DNA of 64,000 nt, from contig NZ_BAJW01000011.1 in assembly GCF_000613905.1 (NCBI RefSeq), positions 1 to 64,000 of the forward strand, read 5' to 3'. The translations under genes were made by a program, and so were the position numbers. Source of the DNA: Acetobacter persici JCM 25330. GTDB taxonomy: Bacteria; Pseudomonadota; Alphaproteobacteria; Acetobacterales; Acetobacteraceae. The notes under the pieces were generated by a model. It worked only from the letters and a program-made list of their open reading frames with translations, ran no database searches and had not been told where the DNA came from. Within the stretch, counting starts at the first letter, position 1. Each line of letters starts with the position of its first letter. This document shows, piece by piece, positions 34,835 to 43,722 of this stretch.

Positions 34835-37800
34835 ATGAGCGGAAAAACATTACAGGAAACACACCTGCCGCTCACAACAGTCCAGCGCGGCGTATGGATG
34901 GGAACCTTGCTGCGCACGCAGGGCGGCACGTTCAACATTGCGGAAGCAGTGGAAATTCTTGGCCCGGTTGATCCCGCCCTGTTCCGTGCCGCTCTTGTTC
35001 AGGTGGCGCAGGAGGCGGAAACCACGCGGGTAAGCATCCGCATGGGGGCGGATGGCCCCTATCAGGTCATTCTGCCCACACTACGCTGTCCCCTGCCGTA
35101 TGTGGATTTCTCCCCCCGGCCCGATTCCGCAGCGCAGGCGCAACACTGGATGATGGAGCGCATCAGTCAGCCGGTTGATCTGGCGGAAGATCCGTTATGG
35201 ACCTGTGCGCTAATCAAGCTTTCTTCTGACAATTTCATCTGGTTTCATTGTTGTCACCATATCGCGCTTGATGGTTTTTCCGGTGGTCTGATTGTGGCGC
35301 GCGTGGCGGAACTGTACAATGCATGGTGGAAGGGCGCCAACCCGCACCCTGCACGTTCCTGCCCCTTGAACGGCTTGTTGCGCAGGAAGCCGCTTACCGC
35401 ACCAGCCCCCGGCGCGAGAAAGATCAGGCTTACTGGCAACACCAGCTTGCCGCCCCGCCCGAGGCAGTCACACTGGCCTCTCCTCTGCCGCCCAGTGCGC
35501 CGGAAGCACCTTTGCAGCGGCTGGGGTTTGTGGAACGCAATGTGCTTGTGCCGCCCGCCATGGTGGGGCAGATGCAGGGGCTGGCACAGCAGACTGGCGT
35601 TACGCTGCCGCAAATGCTCACGGCCCTGCTGAGCACTTACATCTTCCGCATGACAGGGCAGGAAGACCTCACGCTCGGCATGCCCGTTACTGGCCGCACA
35701 GACCGGGAGATGCGGCGTGTGCCCGGCATGGCGGCAAACGCCGTGGTGTTGCGTTTTGCCATGGCGCACACTCTGGGTTTTTCAGAAATCTTGCTTCAGG
35801 CGCGCCGCGCCCTGCACGGGGCGCTCCGGCATCAGGCTTTCCGGTACGAGGATCTGCGGCGCGTTCTGAGTTTTCATGATACACAGCAGCATCTCTCGCG
35901 CATCGGCATTAATATAGAGCCGTTTGATTACCATCTCTCCTTCGGTGGCAGCCCAGCGCGGAACCGGAACCTTAGCAATGGGGTGATGGAAGATCTGACA
36001 TTTTTTGTATTTGACCGTCAGGACGGGCAGGGGCTGGCATTGTGCCTTTACGCCAACCCGACTCTGTATGATGGCGCGGCGCTGGAGCGCCATCTGCGCC
36101 ACGTGATGCGTTTGATAAAGGCCATTCTGGCTGATCCTGCCCAGCCCATCGGCGCTTATCCCCTTCTTGACGCTGCCGAATGCAAGGCTTTGCTGGCGGA
36201 TGAAACCGCAACCGCCTGCAACTGGGGCCCACGCGCCCTTGTGGCAGATCTGGCGCGGCATGCCGCCTACGCCCCTACGGCAACGGCGGTGACGGATGGG
36301 CGCGGCCCTGTGTCCTACGCGGCTCTTCTTCATGCAGCGCAAGGTCTGGCGGAGCATCTGATGGCGTGCGGCATCGGTCCTGGTGATGTTGTCGGCCTGA
36401 TGCTGCCCAGAGACAGACGGCAGGTGATCGGCATGTTGGCTACCATGGCCGCCGGGGCGGCGTGGCTCTCGTTGGACAGATGCGGCCCGCGTGAGCGCAA
36501 TGCCGCCATTATCGCCAATGCCCGGCCCGCCCTTTTTCTAACAGAAGACACCCTGCCAACTGGCCTGCCAGATGGTTCGGCCGTTCTGGGGCTTGCGGAA
36601 GACGGCTCACCGGCAACAGTGTTTTCCAACCCGGATGCCCAGCGTGCGCCTGTGGTGCCGCAGGGTACGGCCTATGTCATCTATACTTCCGGCACTACCG
36701 GCACACCCAAAGGCGTGGTGGTGCCATGGTCCGCCCTGACCAACCTTTTGTGCACCATGCAGGATAAACTGGCGTTGGGCGCAGAGGAATGCTGGTTATC
36801 CGTTACGTCTGTCACATTTGATATTTCCATTCTGGAACTGCTGTTGCCGCTTCAGGCCCGTGCGCATCTGGTGCTGGCCAGACGCGAGACCGTGACAGAC
36901 CCCACACTGCTGTCCGCCATCGTGCAACACTATGGTGTCACCCTCATGCAGGCCACGCCAACCTTGTGGCAGATGCTGGTTGGGGCCGGGCAGGGCCGGT
37001 GTCTGGCGCAGGTGCGCGTGCTTTCTGGCGGGGAGCCCCTGCCAGTGCCCCTAGCGCGCACGCTTCAGAAACATGCGCGCGCTGTCTATAATGTTTATGG
37101 ACCAACCGAGACCACAATCTGGTCTACCTTCCATGCCGTCACTGCGGAAGATGGTTCACGCGGCCAGCCCATCCCAGCGGGGCGGCCATTGGCCAATACT
37201 CAATGTTATGTTCTGGACCCCGCAGGCTGCCTGCTGCCCGTGGGTACGCCGGGGCAACTGGCTATTGCGGGCGCTGGCGTTGCCACGGGCTATCTGGACC
37301 GCCCAGATCTGACACAGGCGGTTTTCCAGCCAGACCCATTCAGCAAAATACCGCATGCGCGAATGTATCTTACCGGAGATCGCGCCGTCCGGCAGCCTGA
37401 TGGTACCATCACCGTGCTCGGCCGCACGGATGCGCAGATCAAGATAAAAGGCGTGCGGGCAGAACCGGCGGAAATTGAAGCTGCATTGCTTACTCTGCCC
37501 GGCATTGTACAGGCTGCGGTGCGGGTGTGGCCAAAGGCGCAGGGTCCGCTTCTGGTGGCGTATCTGGTGCCTGCTGCTGCCGCACAGACGGAGACCATGA
37601 CGCCAGAGGAAGAAGCCCAGAATTTTGTGTTGTTCCGCACCCATTTGCAGGAGCTTCTGCCAGCAGATGGTGCCCTCCCGTTTTGTGGTGCTGGCTTCGC
37701 TGCCGCTTACAGCATCGGGTAAACTGAATAGAAAAAGGCTGCCAGAACCGGAGGATGCCGAGCACACCCCCCAGTATGAAAACCCGCAAACAGCGCAGGA

Positions 37801-38878
37801 ACAGCTTCTGTTTACCTTGTGGTCTGATATTCTGGAGCGCAAGGATTTCGGTATAAACGAGAATTTTTTCGATCTTGGTGGCGATAGCCTCGCTGCCGTG
37901 CAGGTTGCCACAGCCCTGACTGAACAGGGTTATGAACTCCCCGTGGCGTCCCTATTCGGTGCGCCCACCATCGCCCGGCTGGCCCCGCTTTTGCAGCACC
38001 AGCATGCCGTGCCAGATATGTTTGAGGAAACGGTTGTGCCCCTGCGCGCCGAGGGCACAGGCCAGCCGATTTTCTGTTTTCCGCCCATTCTGGGGGTGTC
38101 TCTCGGTTTTACGGCGTTACTGCCGCATCTTCCAGCGGAACGGCCCGTTTATGGCTTGCAGGATATGGGGCTGCTGCACGGCCCCCACCGGCCGCAGACC
38201 ATTCAGCAACTGGCAGAACTTTATCTGGAGCAGATCCGTGCGCTTCAGCCGCATGGGCCTTACAGTTTTATCGGCTGGTCCATGGGCGGGTTGGTGGCCC
38301 ATGCTGTGGCGGCCCGTCTGATGGCGGAAGGCGAGCCTCTTTCCGCACTGGTCATGCTGGATACATACCCGCTGCATGATCCGGCAGCGCTGGAGGCTGG
38401 TCAGGATCTGGCCCGGATGGATGATGCCTGGTTGGTGAAAAACGCCATTGCCATGCTGGGGATCGATTTTTCTGAAAACATGCCAGAAACACTGGATGAT
38501 CTGGCTGATCGGATTGTAGAGATCATGCTTCCGGAAGCGCAGGCTTTTGTGCAGGATGAAGCCGCCTTTTCAACCCTTTTGCAAACCATACGGCAGGGTG
38601 TCAGCCATAATCTGGAAACGATGCGTAACTGGCAACCGCAGCGTGTGCAGGCAGACCTGCTGTTTCTGCGCGCCACGCAGCGGGGCACGGAAGACGTGGC
38701 GGATACCCCCGCTTTCTGGCAGAATTACATAACGGGCAAGCTGATGGTGACAGATATCAACTGCACCCATATGGAAATGCTGGACCCTGAAAATGCACCA
38801 ATTATTGCAGATCAGTTTATGGAATTTGAGCGCAGGAAACCTGACACACTCAAAGGCTGCGTAAACAACGAGCGATAG
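34835..38878 (+). pseudogene. one-module NRPS (C-A-PCP-TE), two frame breaks
   Basis: Three overlapping frames together encode about 1340 residues. The first begins a condensation domain, with the motif HHIALDGFSGG (HHxxxDG). The second continues it and adds an adenylation domain: YTSGTTGTPKG (A3), YGPTET (A5), YLTGDRAVRQPDG (A7) and GRTDAQIKIKG (A8). The third has A10 (LPLTASGKLNRK), a carrier domain with FFDLGGDSLA (the Ser takes phosphopantetheine) and a thioesterase with GWSMGG and a C-terminal His. The layout is that of EntF-type enzymes, which condense, release and may cyclise an acylated amino acid. Breaks lie near 35322 (one base missing) and 37670. The glycosyltransferase gene converges on it. 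The substrate is unknown. Confidence 0.8.
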
Positions 38879-38985
38879 AAAAAAACATCGGGGAGCGGAG
38901 CCGTGCTTGAAGTGCAGAGCTAAGCTTACGAGAAGAAATCTGCCTCTTTTCAGCGTGTGACGACGCGGCTGGAAATCTTGGGCGT

Positions 38986-40248
38986 TTAAGCTTTTCTGTG
39001 CAGAAGCCCCCAGCGTTCAAGCTGAGTTATGGCATTTGTCACACCATCTTCCGCCCGGACCAAGCTGCCCAGCCGGTCTGAATTGGCCACTATATGCGGG
39101 GATGTCGCCTGAAGCATGGCATCGCCCAGTGCCTGTGCGGTTAAGGTGCGCAGGCTCTGTGTGGGTGTTGCAACACCAATGCGGTGCAACTGCCACCCCC
39201 AGAAATACTGGTCTCCCACAAACGGCACTGGTACGGTGGGTATCCCGGCGCGCACGGCAGCAGCAGCGGTACCCGCGCCACAATGGTGCACCGCCAGACG
39301 CATTTTTGAAAAAAGCCATTCATGCGGCACATGATCCACCACATGAATGCGTGCGGAACTGGGCAGAAACTTCCCAAGCTTGGACCACCCACTTCCCACT
39401 ACGGCACGCAGGCCCGCATGCTCCACGGCTGCCTGCACGATGGCGGCCAGTGCTTCGGCTTCTCCGCTCACCATGCTGCCAAAGCCGATATAGGCTGGCT
39501 TGTCTCCCGCCTGCAAAAAGCGGGCCAGATCAGCATCCGGTGTGTAGTCGGCATTTTTTGCAGACACAAAATAGCCCGGCATGGCAATGCGTGCGGGCCA
39601 TTCCAGCTGGCGGGGCACCATATGCTGGCTGAACCCAAACAGAATATGGCCGCCTGTTGCCTTGGGGTTATGCCACGGTCCCTTTAAAGGATAGGGCGGT
39701 AAATCCAGCGCGCGGCGCATGCGGTTTGCCGTGTTCAGCAGCAGCAACCATGCTGTCTGGCGCAGCGTGCGATGGAGCGCAAAATTGACAGATGCAGGCA
39801 ACGGACGGGGTCTGAACCATACGGGCGGCAGCGCATGGCTGGCTTCAAGCGGTTGCAACTGGGTCTGCACAAACGGCACCTGTAACCGCTCTGCCAGACT
39901 GGCTGCCAATAACGAGACATTGCCAGACCCAATCAGCAATGTTGCGCCTTCTGCCGCTTTCAGCCCCTGTGCGGGCCAGTCCTGCGCCATGCGGCGTGTT
40001 TCCGCCACCACCACGCGGGCCGCCGCCATGCCGCTGCGGCCATCCAGCGCCTGCGGGTTATGACGCATCATTCCGGAAAAATCAGCGGTCAGAGGAGAAA
40101 ATTCCAGTCCTGCTCTGGTAACGGCGGTTTCAAAACCGGGGTCTGCCGCCAGCCTTACAGTGTGCCCTCGGGCCAGAAGCCCTTCACCAAGGGCAATGTG
40201 GGGGCGCACATCCCCTTCCGTGCCAACGGTCATGATCACAATGGTCAT
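38986..40248 (-). CDS. GT1-like glycosyltransferase (UGT/MGT type)
   Basis: A glycosyltransferase of about 420 residues with the GT-B fold. The N-terminus reads MTIVIMTVGTEGDVRPHIALGEGL, matching the T-GDV-P start of UDP-glycosyltransferases. The donor-site C-terminus is AVHHCGAGTAAAAVRAGIPTVPVPFVGDQYFWG, the signature of rhamnosyl-, sterol- and macrolide glycosyltransferases. The ATG at 40248 is preferred over 40329 because AGGATAG precedes it and the fold starts there. Members of this group glycosylate lipids, sterols or natural products. It lies convergent with the NRPS gene, so a shared product is possible but not shown. Confidence 0.85.
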   Translation of the reverse strand: MTIVIMTVGTEGDVRPHIALGEGLLARGHTVRLAADPGFETAVTRAGLEFSPLTADFSGMMRHNPQALDGRSGMAAARVVVAETRRMAQDWPAQGLKAAEGATLLIGSGNVSLLAASLAERLQVPFVQTQLQPLEASHALPPVWFRPRPLPASVNFALHRTLRQTAWLLLLNTANRMRRALDLPPYPLKGPWHNPKATGGHILFGFSQHMVPRQLEWPARIAMPGYFVSAKNADYTPDADLARFLQAGDKPAYIGFGSMVSGEAEALAAIVQAAVEHAGLRAVVGSGWSKLGKFLPSSARIHVVDHVPHEWLFSKMRLAVHHCGAGTAAAAVRAGIPTVPVPFVGDQYFWGWQLHRIGVATPTQSLRTLTAQALGDAMLQATSPHIVANSDRLGSLVRAEDGVTNAITQLERWGLLHRKA

Positions 40249-40774
40249 AATTTTTATTCTATCCTGAAGTTTCCGGTTTCTTATTGTTTTACATAGTCTG
40301 ATTTTTCTACCCAGTGTAGCTAGTCGCATAATTTGGAAGCAAAAAATACTGAATTGAGCCTAACGCAAAATAACGCTCGAACAGTTCTTAACTGACGTCT
40401 GAAGCAGGGGGTAACTGCAGGCTCTGAAACCTCCATCGGAAATGGGGTATGGAGGCAGAAACTTGCTTGCCTGCCGTAGCATCCAGATCCTGCATCATCA
40501 GCCGTGCCCGCAATAACCTGCGCAAAACATCATGGGTTAAGTTTGTGAGCGCCGCTCTCTGCGCCTTGGCGCGGACACGGCCAGTTCACGGGGGTCTGGA
40601 GCAGCCACCACATCCAGAGCTTGTTGCCCTACATTCAGATGGCCTCACCGGGCTGCAGAACGTCCATACTACCCGCCAACCAATCCTAACGCGCCTTGTA
40701 ATCTTTCCCCATAGGAACTTGTAACGACATTGTTCAACTGGCGTGATAAACATAAAAGGATACAGCATTTATGC
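40249..40774. other. 526 bases with degraded or no coding content
   Basis: Between the glycosyltransferase and the relaxase. Open frames on both strands (40449-40724 plus; a minus frame reading KAQRAALTNLTHDVLRRLL) have partial coding character but no start with a ribosome site and no family match. Most likely a decayed gene at the island edge. Confidence 0.4.
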
Positions 40775-42481
40775 TCAGCGCTCGAACCCCTCTGAAGGTT
40801 TATGGGAGAGTGAGCGTTTCGCAAGGGAAGTCTGTCTTGCTTTTTCTTCTTTTTGCTTCTGCTCTGCGATTTTGAGTTCCTCAACTTCCTTACGTCTTTT
40901 TTCGACGGTCTGGCGAAGATCCTCGTTCTTCAACCGAAAGCCGTACTCAACGGCAAGGTCCACAACGCGCGCTTTGAAATCGTCGGTCCCGGTAATTTTG
41001 ACTTGATCCCATCTGCTGGCTGCCAGTTGCAAGGATGCCAGGATGATTTCCCGATCTGTGGTGTCGCAGACATCGATCCGATCGCCACGATCGGAAAAGG
41101 CAATATGTTCTGGATCGGTAAGTCTGCAATAATGGACATAGGCTCCCCGCACGACAGACCTGAAGCCCGGGATGCTGTAAACTCGCCTCTCGCTATCGGA
41201 ACGTGTCCCATGTCCCTCGAGACGCATGAAGTGCTCTGGGTGTGTCCACAGCGCCGCCAGAAACGGATCCCTGTTCGCCTTCAACCACTCCTCTACCGTG
41301 GGGAAGGGAGGCAATCGCTTTCGATTGGCAAGGCGTTCTTGCTTCTGCTGTTCATGGAGAAGGCGAAGGGCTGTCCTATGTTCGTCAGCCAGCGCATGCC
41401 GTAAGGCGTTAAGTGCCACGCCACGTCGCCGCCATCTACCCTTCAGAACGGTCTCGCGTTCCCGGCGCTGCATTTCCTTCAGGCTGGTCCTCTGGTCTGC
41501 ATGCTGACGGGCAACGTCTGATAATGCTTTTGTTCTCGCCGCTTCGTAGTCTTTGCGCTCCTGGTGGTAGTCGCTCAAATCGACATCCTCCGGTCTCATC
41601 AGGAGAGGAATGGTAAGAGTGCCGTCAGCGGGTATTTCCGCAGCCTCATCAGGCTCTTCGTACGGTCCCAACCTGCGTTGCATCTGGATGAAGCTGATCT
41701 GCCGATCAGCCTGACTGGCTTTGACTGGTGTATCCCCAATCATAATGACAGCGCCATTGCCATGTCGGCGGTAGCTCATGCCTTTCCGTGCCAGACTCTC
41801 ATGAACCTCAGCCCAGCATGTTGCTGCTTTAATGACAGGAACCGCCTCTTCAATGGCGACATCCCGTATAGAACGTCTACCTGTTCTGCGCTCCACTTTT
41901 TTGCTATCGGTTTTGACTGGAGTTGTCTTATCTCCGGGGCGATTGCAGCGAACCAGTTTTCCATCCCGGTCGACCTGATAAAGACCATTTTCCTCGCGTG
42001 ACCATCCCTGACCGTGCTCAATCAAAGCGATGGCCCTGTGACCAGCTTCAATGTCAAATCCTCGATTGATTTCGGTGCATCGGAGTGTCTCTGGATCTAC
42101 ACGATTGACCACAACATGCAGATGACGATTGTCGGTGTCTGCGTGCAGTCCGTAGGCAATCTGATGCTGTTCCAGTCCCATCTCTCTTTGTAGCAGTGTG
42201 ACGGCGTCATCCACCTGTTCTGTCGTCGGACTTTCGCCGCGTTTCCAGCTTAGCACGTAGTGGTTCACGGTGTCAGCAGACCGCGCGGCTTCAGTTGCAA
42301 GTGCGATCATCTCCGCGATCTGACTGTTAAGAGGATCCGTCAGAAAACCCCGCGCTCCGAAATAGATACATTTTTCAGACGTGTCTGTTTTTTCCGGACT
42401 TGTGACGTAGAGAATCAACCGCCTGATCCGCTCAGATTTGGACGTCGATTTCTTTGGATTTTTAACCTTCTTGATGATCAT
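40775..42481 (-). CDS. relaxase with LPD7 domain
   Basis: A relaxase of about 568 residues. The nuclease domain contains VNHYVLSWKRGE and HADTDNRHLHVVVNRVDP, the HxDxxxxHxH metal-binding motif of MobP/VirD2-like relaxases. The C-terminal region (VYSIPGFRSVVRGAYVHYCR ... KITGTDDFKARVVDLAVEYG) matches the LPD7 domain often fused to such relaxases, then a Lys/Glu-rich tail. It overlaps the mobC fragment at 42462. The protein looks intact although integrase and mobC next to it are truncated. It would act on an oriT no longer evident here. Confidence 0.82.
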   Translation of the reverse strand: MIIKKVKNPKKSTSKSERIRRLILYVTSPEKTDTSEKCIYFGARGFLTDPLNSQIAEMIALATEAARSADTVNHYVLSWKRGESPTTEQVDDAVTLLQREMGLEQHQIAYGLHADTDNRHLHVVVNRVDPETLRCTEINRGFDIEAGHRAIALIEHGQGWSREENGLYQVDRDGKLVRCNRPGDKTTPVKTDSKKVERRTGRRSIRDVAIEEAVPVIKAATCWAEVHESLARKGMSYRRHGNGAVIMIGDTPVKASQADRQISFIQMQRRLGPYEEPDEAAEIPADGTLTIPLLMRPEDVDLSDYHQERKDYEAARTKALSDVARQHADQRTSLKEMQRRERETVLKGRWRRRGVALNALRHALADEHRTALRLLHEQQKQERLANRKRLPPFPTVEEWLKANRDPFLAALWTHPEHFMRLEGHGTRSDSERRVYSIPGFRSVVRGAYVHYCRLTDPEHIAFSDRGDRIDVCDTTDREIILASLQLAASRWDQVKITGTDDFKARVVDLAVEYGFRLKNEDLRQTVEKRRKEVEELKIAEQKQKEEKARQTSLAKRSLSHKPSEGFER

Positions 42482-42728
42482 TACTGATCGCCTCAATTGC
42501 CGCTTTCAGGGCGTGCAGGGTGGCTAGTGTTTCCTGTGCATGGTCACCGTTGCTTGATAGGTAGAGATGTTTGAGGAGTCCTCCCAGGCGGCGCAGTTCC
42601 CGGATCATGACGATATCAGCGTGGGCGATAATCGGCCGGCCAAAATAACGGCGTCGGACCAGCTCAGAGACACTCATTCCAGCAAGGTCAGCCTTGCTCG
42701 ATTGACCACCTGATGAGCCACACCACAT
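42462..42728 (-). pseudogene. mobC: MobC fragment (C-terminal part)
   Basis: An 88-residue frame. From residue 18 on it reads GMSVSELVRRRYFGR, IRELRRLGGLLKHLY and ends in a helix with AIEAISN, the C-terminal two-thirds of a MobC relaxosome protein. The usual N-terminal ribbon-helix-helix part is missing and replaced by sequence shared with the truncated integrase. The gene overlaps the relaxase start. A deletion joining integrase and mobC explains both ends. Confidence 0.65.
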
Positions 42729-43353
42729 CAGGGTAGTGCCTGAAAACCCCGTCGGACCGAGAAGCAGCTCGCAGAAGTTCGGCTTCTTCGCCGTCCCTCA
42801 ATCTCCGGTTTCTCTTGCGATCCGCGCCCTCGGGCCGTTTGGTCCGCTTGGCAGATGCGTGATTGAGGATTGTCGTGTCCCATTCCGAGTTGGCGTATTC
42901 GACGATGGCCGCAATCATGTTCAGCCGTTTGACGACGGTTCCCTTGGCCAGTCCCGCTGCCAGCATGGCGTCACGAAAATCCCGAACATCGCCATTGGTC
43001 CATTTGTCGATTTTCAATGAGGCAATGCTGGACCCCAGAAGGGCCGGAAGATGGCCCATACGATCAGCATCGCGTTCTGTCATGCGCTCCCGGCCGAAGC
43101 GCTCAAAGAGTTCACCAAAAGTGATCTGGTTTCTCTTGCGTGCGGGTGGCTCAAGCTGGCCCACATGTGCCTTGGCCCGTACGTCCTGGAGCCAGCGGCG
43201 GGCAAGACTGGCTGACGCAAAGGTTTCGCGGTGACGCTTGCCGTTCACCATTTTGCGGGCCTGATACTGGCCGGGGCCACGATACCAGACGCCCTTGGGC
43301 AACGGCTTCCCTGTCACAGGGTCCTTGAGGGTCTCTTTTGGTGATTTGGTCAT
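42688..43353 (-). pseudogene. tyrosine integrase fragment (N-terminal part)
   Basis: About 220 residues. It has the arm-binding start (PVTGKPLPKGVWYRGPGQYQARKMVNGKRH) and the SAM-like core-binding domain (ITFGELFERFGRERMTERDADRM ... LAKGTVVKRLNMIAAIVEYA), then ends at FRHYPDVVW just before the first catalytic Arg would be expected. All catalytic residues are missing. The gene starts next to tRNA-Glu, so it was the integrase of the island inserted there. The break coincides with the truncated mobC start, pointing to one deletion. Confidence 0.8.
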
Positions 43354-43441
43354 CGTTATTCGATCCTCTCCCAGTTTGGCTCGGGATTGGCTCAAAAATC
43401 AACGATTTTCAGATTAACCTGCTGCAAGTCCTTGAAAAACT

Positions 43442-43517
43442 TGGTGTCCCGTACGGGATTCGAACCCGTGTTGCCGCCGTGAGAGGGCAGTGTCCTAGGC
43501 CTCTAGACGAACGGGAC
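43442..43517 (-). tRNA. tRNA-Glu (anticodon CTC)
   Basis: A complete cloverleaf with acceptor GTCCCGT/ACGGGAC, T-arm CGGGTTCGAATCCCG, anticodon stem CTGCC/GGCGG and loop CTCTCAC giving anticodon CTC, and an encoded CCA. Its 3' end faces the decayed integrase island. Confidence 0.95.
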
Positions 43518-43655
43518 ATAGAGGGGTGAGCGACTACTACGAGAAAATTGTGCCTGACACAAGCGGAGAAGTGGCGGGAGAGCCAGGTGTGCTTTGCAGG
43601 TAACAGTGGAAGATGGAAGGCAGAGGATTGGACATGGCAGGTAGAAATTACGTTG

Positions 43656-43676
43656 ATACGTTATATCATAACGTAT
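43656..43676. promoter_or_regulatory. palindromic operator-like site upstream of the TonB receptor
   Basis: Perfect 9-bp arms ATACGTTAT / ATAACGTAT around ATC, ending 46 bases before the receptor start. The size and position suit a repressor or iron/metabolite-responsive operator. Confidence 0.5.
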
Positions 43677-43722
43677 AAGACCCTGATCAGATCGTTTCCA
43701 AAACCTTGAGGGTCACTCTCTG

